Assembly (NCBI GenBank): GCA_023423995.1
Contig: JAFAEL010000221.1
Span: 1 to 31,834 of the forward strand
Direction of reading: 5' to 3'
From: Pseudomonadota bacterium
GTDB taxonomy: Bacteria; Pseudomonadota; Alphaproteobacteria; Rhizobiales; Beijerinckiaceae
DNA: 31,834 nucleotides
Numbering within the stretch: position 1 is the stretch's first letter; each line of letters opens with the position of its first letter. The notes below the pieces were generated by a model that saw only the letters and a list, made by a program, of their open reading frames with translations, did no database searches and was not told the origin of the DNA. This document shows positions 29,061 to 31,834 of the stretch, one piece after another. Position numbers and translations under genes: made by a program.

Positions 29061-29801
29061 TCAGGCGTTCGCGCCCCCGTCGACCAGGATGCCGGTGCCC
29101 GTGATGTGGCGCGCCGCAGAAGAAGCCAGAAAGGCGACTGACGCAGCAATGTCTTCGGGCGTGCCATAGCGCCCGAAGGCCGTGGTCGCGCGCATCGTGT
29201 CGGCTAGCGGCCCCGAGGCCGGATTCATGTCCGTATCCGTCGGACCCGGGTGGACGAGGTTCACCGTGATGTTCTGCGGGGCGAGTTCGCGCGCCAGGCC
29301 CTGCGTGAAGGACAGAAGCGCCGATTTCGACATGGAATAGACCGTGAGCCCGCCGAAGGGCACGCGCGTGGCGACGTTCGACCCGATCGTGATGATGCGG
29401 CCGCCTTCCGACAGGTGCCGGATGGCCGCCTGACTCGCCAGGACGACGCCCCGTACGTTGACGTCGAGGATGGCGTCGATGTCCTCCAGGCTCATATCCG
29501 CCACGGTGCCGAGCCGCGCCACGCCCGCATTGTTCACCAGGATGTCGAGCCCGCCGAACTTGGCCGCGGCCTGGTCGACGGCTGTCCGGATGGCCTTCGG
29601 GTCGGCGCTGTCGGCCTGGATGGCGACGCCTTTCCGGCCCGCAGCCTCGATCGCCCGAACGACACCCGCGGCCGCATCGGCCGATTTCTCGTAGGTGATC
29701 GCGACATCGGCGCCATTCTCCGCCAGCGCCTTCGCGATCGCCGCCCCGATGCCGCGTGCGGCTCCCGTCACCAGGGCGCGCTTGCCCGCCAGATCAGCCA
29801 T
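29061..29801 (-). CDS. Short-chain dehydrogenase/reductase (SDR, classical)
   Basis: 246 aa from ATG 29801, preceded by GGGAGAG; the frame is open further but that part is the palindromic operator. Motifs: TGAARGIGAAIAK for NAD(P), LVNNAGVA, catalytic Ser141, Tyr155 and Lys159 (YSMSK), and the PGPTDTDM loop. Ends in ILVDGGANA as FabG-like enzymes do. It reduces or oxidises a carbonyl/alcohol in the cytoplasm. It is divergent from a TetR gene with a perfect palindrome overlapping its leader, the usual design for a regulator controlling an adjacent reductase. Substrate unknown; a xenobiotic or quinone-type inducer is plausible. Confidence 0.94.
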   Translation of the reverse strand: MADLAGKRALVTGAARGIGAAIAKALAENGADVAITYEKSADAAAGVVRAIEAAGRKGVAIQADSADPKAIRTAVDQAAAKFGGLDILVNNAGVARLGTVADMSLEDIDAILDVNVRGVVLASQAAIRHLSEGGRIITIGSNVATRVPFGGLTVYSMSKSALLSFTQGLARELAPQNITVNLVHPGPTDTDMNPASGPLADTMRATTAFGRYGTPEDIAASVAFLASSAARHITGTGILVDGGANA

Positions 29802-29808
29802 GACACTC

Positions 29809-29840
29809 TCCCTATCTGTGTCGATCGACACAGATAGGGA
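29809..29840. promoter_or_regulatory. Perfect 32-bp palindromic operator between SDR and tetR
   Basis: The element is exactly self-complementary over 32 bases, with core half-site TGTGTCGA (29817-29824) and outer arms TCCCTATC. It lies 8 bases upstream of the SDR start codon and 48 before the tetR start, and overlaps the SDR ribosome binding site. A degenerate second copy of the core lies at 29877-29892. Binding by the TetR protein would block SDR expression. Confidence 0.8.
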
Positions 29841-29876
29841 CCTAGGTTTGTTGCGCATGGGCCGCAAGCGAAATAT

Positions 29877-29892
29877 TGTGCCGATCGATGCA
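29877..29892. promoter_or_regulatory. Second, degenerate operator on the tetR start
   Basis: TGTGCCGATCGATGCA matches the 16-base core of the large palindrome (29817-29832) at 13 positions, including the central CGATCGA. The ATG proposed for tetR (29888) is inside it. This would let the regulator limit its own synthesis. The centres of the two sites are 60 bases apart, close to six helical turns. Confidence 0.5.
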
Positions 29893-30544
29893 GAATGTGC
29901 GAAGGCGCACGGGCGCCGAGGGACCCGATAAGCCGGACGACGCGCAAAGACGCTCGCGCGGGCGGCCGCGTGCCTTCGACCGGGACAAGGCCCTGGACGC
30001 CGCCATGCGCCTCTTCTGGCAGAAGGGCTTCGCGGCGACGTCGATCTCCGACCTCACCGACGCGATGGGTATCGGCTCGCCGAGCCTCTACGCCGCCTTC
30101 GGCTCCAAGGAGGCGCTCTACGCCGAAGCCCTCCGGCGCTTCACCGAGCTAGGGGTGCCGCTCATCTGGGCGCCCCTGGAGGAGGGGCCCACGGCGCGGA
30201 AGGCCGTGGAAGCCTATCTCCTCGCCGTTGCGGAGAATTTCCCGGTGACCAGCGACAAGCCTGCCGGCTGCATGGTCACCCTTTCGGCAGTCGGCCAGGA
30301 GGGCTGCGAGACGCTCGGCGAACTCGTGGCGAGCTATCGCCGGGAGGGGATGAGGCGGCTTGAAGCGCGCCTTTCACGCGCGGTCCGCGAAGGGGAACTG
30401 CCGCCCGGCACCGACACGGCCGCGCTCGCCCGCTTCTTCCTCGCCGTTCAACAGGGAATGGCGATCCAGGCCCGCGATGGCGCGAGCCGAGCCGAGTTGG
30501 AAAGCATCGCGCTGGCTGCGATGGAGCGTTGGCCTCGCGCGTAA
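29888..30544 (+). CDS. TetR/AcrR family transcriptional regulator
   Basis: 218 aa from ATG 29888; TTG 29876 and GTG 29897 are other candidates, none with a clear ribosome binding site, so the message may be leaderless. A basic head (RRSRGRPRAFDRDKAL) leads into the TetR helix-turn-helix: AAMRLFWQKGFAATSISDLTDAMGIGSPSLYAAFGSKEALYAEAL. The remaining 140 residues form the helical ligand-binding domain, with GCMVTLSAVGQEGCETLGEL in the pocket region and a C-terminal part FLAVQQGMAIQARDGASR typical of the AcrR-like group. It most likely represses the divergent SDR gene through the 32-bp palindrome and itself through the second site. Confidence 0.94.
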   Translation: MQNVRRRTGAEGPDKPDDAQRRSRGRPRAFDRDKALDAAMRLFWQKGFAATSISDLTDAMGIGSPSLYAAFGSKEALYAEALRRFTELGVPLIWAPLEEGPTARKAVEAYLLAVAENFPVTSDKPAGCMVTLSAVGQEGCETLGELVASYRREGMRRLEARLSRAVREGELPPGTDTAALARFFLAVQQGMAIQARDGASRAELESIALAAMERWPRA

Positions 30545-30603
30545 ATCTCGCTCGTCCTTTGTCCATCTTTCTGCCAAGTCATGGTCGCGCTATGAGACGC
30601 GAG

Positions 30604-31344
30604 ATGCATAAGCGCATGCCTATCTCTGAACCGGATGCGCTCGGGCGTGGCGCTTACGGAGCGGCAGAGAGCCTACGCCTCCTCAACTTCGCTCGTGATC
30701 CGGCGGCGGGGCACCGCAAGCTTTCGCGGCAGACGCTCTCGCGCTGGCTGCGTGGCTACGATTTCGGGGCTGGCGAGCACGCTGGACATTCCGATCCGCT
30801 TTGGCAGCCGGATTACGCGAACGACGACGATCGTATCGAGCTGAGCTTCCGCGACCTGATCGAGTTGCGCTTCGTGAAGGCGTTCCGCGATCTCGGCTTG
30901 GCACTGCCAACCATCCGGGAATGCTTCGAGCGGGCCGTCGAGGAAGTCGGCGACGAGCGTCCCTTCTCCACGCGGCGGTTTCGGACCGACGGCAGGACCA
31001 TCTTTTTCGATATCACGCGTGACGTGCGCGAGGGCGAGCTTGTCGACCTGAAGCGGCGTCAGGGTGTGTTCCGGGCGGTGGTGGAACCGAGCCTGCGCGA
31101 CCTGGAGTTCGATGCCGATGTCGTGGCGCGCTGGTTCCCGCTCGGGATGGGCCGGCGCTCGATCGTGATCGATCCCGCCCGCGCTTTTGGCCGCCCGGTC
31201 GCAGCGGAAGCCGGCGTTCCGACGGAAGTGCTGGCGGGCGCCGTCGCCGTCGAGGGATCGCCCGAGAAGGTTGCCCGGCTCTACGAAGTGTCGCCGGCTG
31301 CCGTTCGGGACGCGTTGCGTTTCGAGCAAGCTCTCGCTGCTTGA
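30604..31344 (+). CDS. DUF433 family antitoxin-like protein with N-terminal MerR-like helix-turn-helix
   Basis: 246 aa from ATG 30604 (30592 and 30616 are in frame). The N-terminal segment GAYGAAESLRLLNFARDPAAG and QTLSRWLRGYDFG is a MerR-like DNA-binding helix set. The middle part (DLIELRFVKAFRDLGLALPTIRECFERA) is the helical extension common in this architecture. The C-terminal 60 residues are DUF433: IVIDPARAFGRPVAAEAGVPTEVL and then the helices GSPEKVARLYEVSPAAVRDAL. DUF433 proteins are antitoxin partners of PIN-like DUF5615 proteins. The stop overlaps the start of that partner (TTGA), supporting a toxin-antitoxin operon; the toxin role has not been shown for this subtype as far as I know. 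Confidence 0.87.
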   Translation: MHKRMPISEPDALGRGAYGAAESLRLLNFARDPAAGHRKLSRQTLSRWLRGYDFGAGEHAGHSDPLWQPDYANDDDRIELSFRDLIELRFVKAFRDLGLALPTIRECFERAVEEVGDERPFSTRRFRTDGRTIFFDITRDVREGELVDLKRRQGVFRAVVEPSLRDLEFDADVVARWFPLGMGRRSIVIDPARAFGRPVAAEAGVPTEVLAGAVAVEGSPEKVARLYEVSPAAVRDALRFEQALAA

Positions 31345-31739
31345 AGCTGCTGCTGGACCACAACCTCAGCCCGCGCATTGCGCGAGCTCTCAATGCCCTA
31401 TTCTCGGGTGAGCATCAGATTTTCGCTCTCCGGGATCACTTCCTCCCCGCTGCTACGGATACCGAGTGGATCAAGGCTCTTGATCGCGAGGGTGGCTGGG
31501 CGGTGCTGACTCGAGACCTTCGTCTCAGAACGCGGCCGCACGAGCGGGACGCTCTGGATCGGGCTCAGATCGTGTTCTTCTTCCTCGATGGCAGTTGGCG
31601 GAAATACGACGTCGCGGAGACAACCGCGCGGCTCATCAGGCTGGTGCCGAAAATGGCCGCGCAGGTTGACCTCGCGGAGCGTGGCCGCTTCGACCTGCCG
31701 ATCAACGCGGCGTCGAAGCTCCGGCCGCACCGGGATTGA
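31341..31739 (+). CDS. PIN-like DUF5615 family protein (putative toxin)
   Basis: 132 aa from TTG 31341, overlapping the TGA of the upstream gene. It begins MKLLLDHNLSPRIARAL, the characteristic DUF5615/Mut7-C-type opening with the first acidic residue (Asp6) of the PIN-like site. The second acidic cluster is in DTEWIKALDREGGWAVLTRD, and TRDLRLRTRPHERDAL carries a third. These would coordinate Mg2+ for ribonuclease activity. The length (about 110-130) is usual. Translation is likely coupled to the antitoxin-like gene. The mature C-terminus (LPINAASKLRPHRD) is basic. Confidence 0.85.
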   Translation: MKLLLDHNLSPRIARALNALFSGEHQIFALRDHFLPAATDTEWIKALDREGGWAVLTRDLRLRTRPHERDALDRAQIVFFFLDGSWRKYDVAETTARLIRLVPKMAAQVDLAERGRFDLPINAASKLRPHRD

Positions 31740-31749
31740 ACTCGGGGCC

Positions 31750-31834
31750 TCACATCACCGCCCCGATCTGCCAGGGCACGAACTCCGCATCGCCGTAGCC
31801 GAGCTCCTCGCTCTTCGTGTGCTCGCCCGATGCC
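31750..31834 (-). CDS. UxaA family hydro-lyase, C-terminal end (partial)
   Basis: The frame enters from the right edge and stops with TGA (31750-31752). The 27 visible residues read ASGEHTKSEELGYGDAEF followed by VPWQIGAVM. This ending is what I recall from large UxaA-family lyases (altronate dehydratase, sulfolactate sulfo-lyase SuyB and relatives), which use an Fe-S or metal centre to eliminate water or sulfite from sugar acids. The call rests on one C-terminal motif, so the subfamily is open. It is convergent with the PIN-like gene, 10 bases away. Confidence 0.55.
   Translation of the reverse strand, partial: ASGEHTKSEELGYGDAEFVPWQIGAVM

Noticed and set aside
31718..31746. Sequence resembling the 3' end of a tRNA on the minus strand
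   Set aside because: The T stem does not pair and the region is the coding end of the PIN-like gene.
1..31834. CRISPR array, insertion sequence, prophage or integron
   Set aside because: No regularly spaced direct repeats, no transposase or integrase frame and no phage structural gene were seen on either strand.

Overview
The window is GC-rich DNA with closely packed genes and many long spurious antisense frames, as expected for a high-GC alphaproteobacterium. The gene content points to Hyphomicrobiales (Rhizobiales) of the Methylobacteriaceae/Bosea type: a LivF with a long basic C-terminal tail, a Bug-family solute receptor, a TAXI receptor with a fused TRAP permease, a DUF29 protein, a long GTP cyclohydrolase II and an OpgD-type glucan protein. 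The genus cannot be fixed from sequence alone. There is no rRNA, tRNA, insertion sequence, prophage or CRISPR array. It reads as an ordinary chromosomal region rich in transport and catabolism, with two toxin-antitoxin type modules and several small unknown genes.

Layout. 1-2858 (+): the end of a metallo-beta-lactamase-fold hydrolase, a small unknown protein, a family 4 glycosyltransferase overlapping a METTL20-like methyltransferase, and a DUF29 protein. 2855-7800 (-): a branched-chain amino acid type ABC cluster in the order livM, terC, substrate-binding protein, two tiny membrane proteins, livF; livH and livG are absent and a TerC family gene sits inside. 7961-12885 (+): a quinol-monooxygenase-like protein, then a likely catabolic operon of amidase, SMP-30/gluconolactonase-like hydrolase, NADPH-dependent FMN reductase, M20 deacylase and hotdog thioesterase. 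12926-13785 (+): a PrlF-YhaV toxin-antitoxin pair behind a palindrome. 13851-14948 (+): GTP cyclohydrolase II.

14964-18453 (-): an orphan Bug receptor, a secreted alpha/beta hydrolase and a gamma-glutamyltransferase-family enzyme. 18548-18781 (+): a small membrane protein. 18828-21844 (-): TAXI receptor and fused TRAP permease. 22050-23630 (+): a Tat-exported OpgD/OpgG-like glucan protein. 23637-25612 (-): an overlapping pair of dehydrogenases (Gfo/Idh/MocA and MDR). 25769-26683 (+): a protein resembling selenoprotein B of glycine/D-proline reductase, with cysteines only. 26969-28018 (+): a YhiM homologue built of five repeats. 28321-28993 (+): three small genes ending in a short Xre-type protein. 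29061-30544: an SDR gene and a TetR gene, divergent, with a perfect 32-bp palindrome between them and a second degenerate copy on the tetR start. 30604-31739 (+): a DUF433/PIN-like toxin-antitoxin type pair. 31750-31834 (-): the 3' end of a probable UxaA-family lyase.

Common theme: uptake receptors (Liv, Bug, TAXI) are interleaved with hydrolases and dehydrogenases, which suggests scavenging of amides, lactones and organic acids; the substrates are not known. No single wholly new system is evident. The best candidates for a second look are the cysteine-only selenoprotein-B-like protein, the rearranged liv cluster with its two overlapping mini-proteins, the hairpin that masks the terC ribosome binding site, the two-operator SDR/TetR control region, and a glycosyltransferase with an altered EX7E motif.
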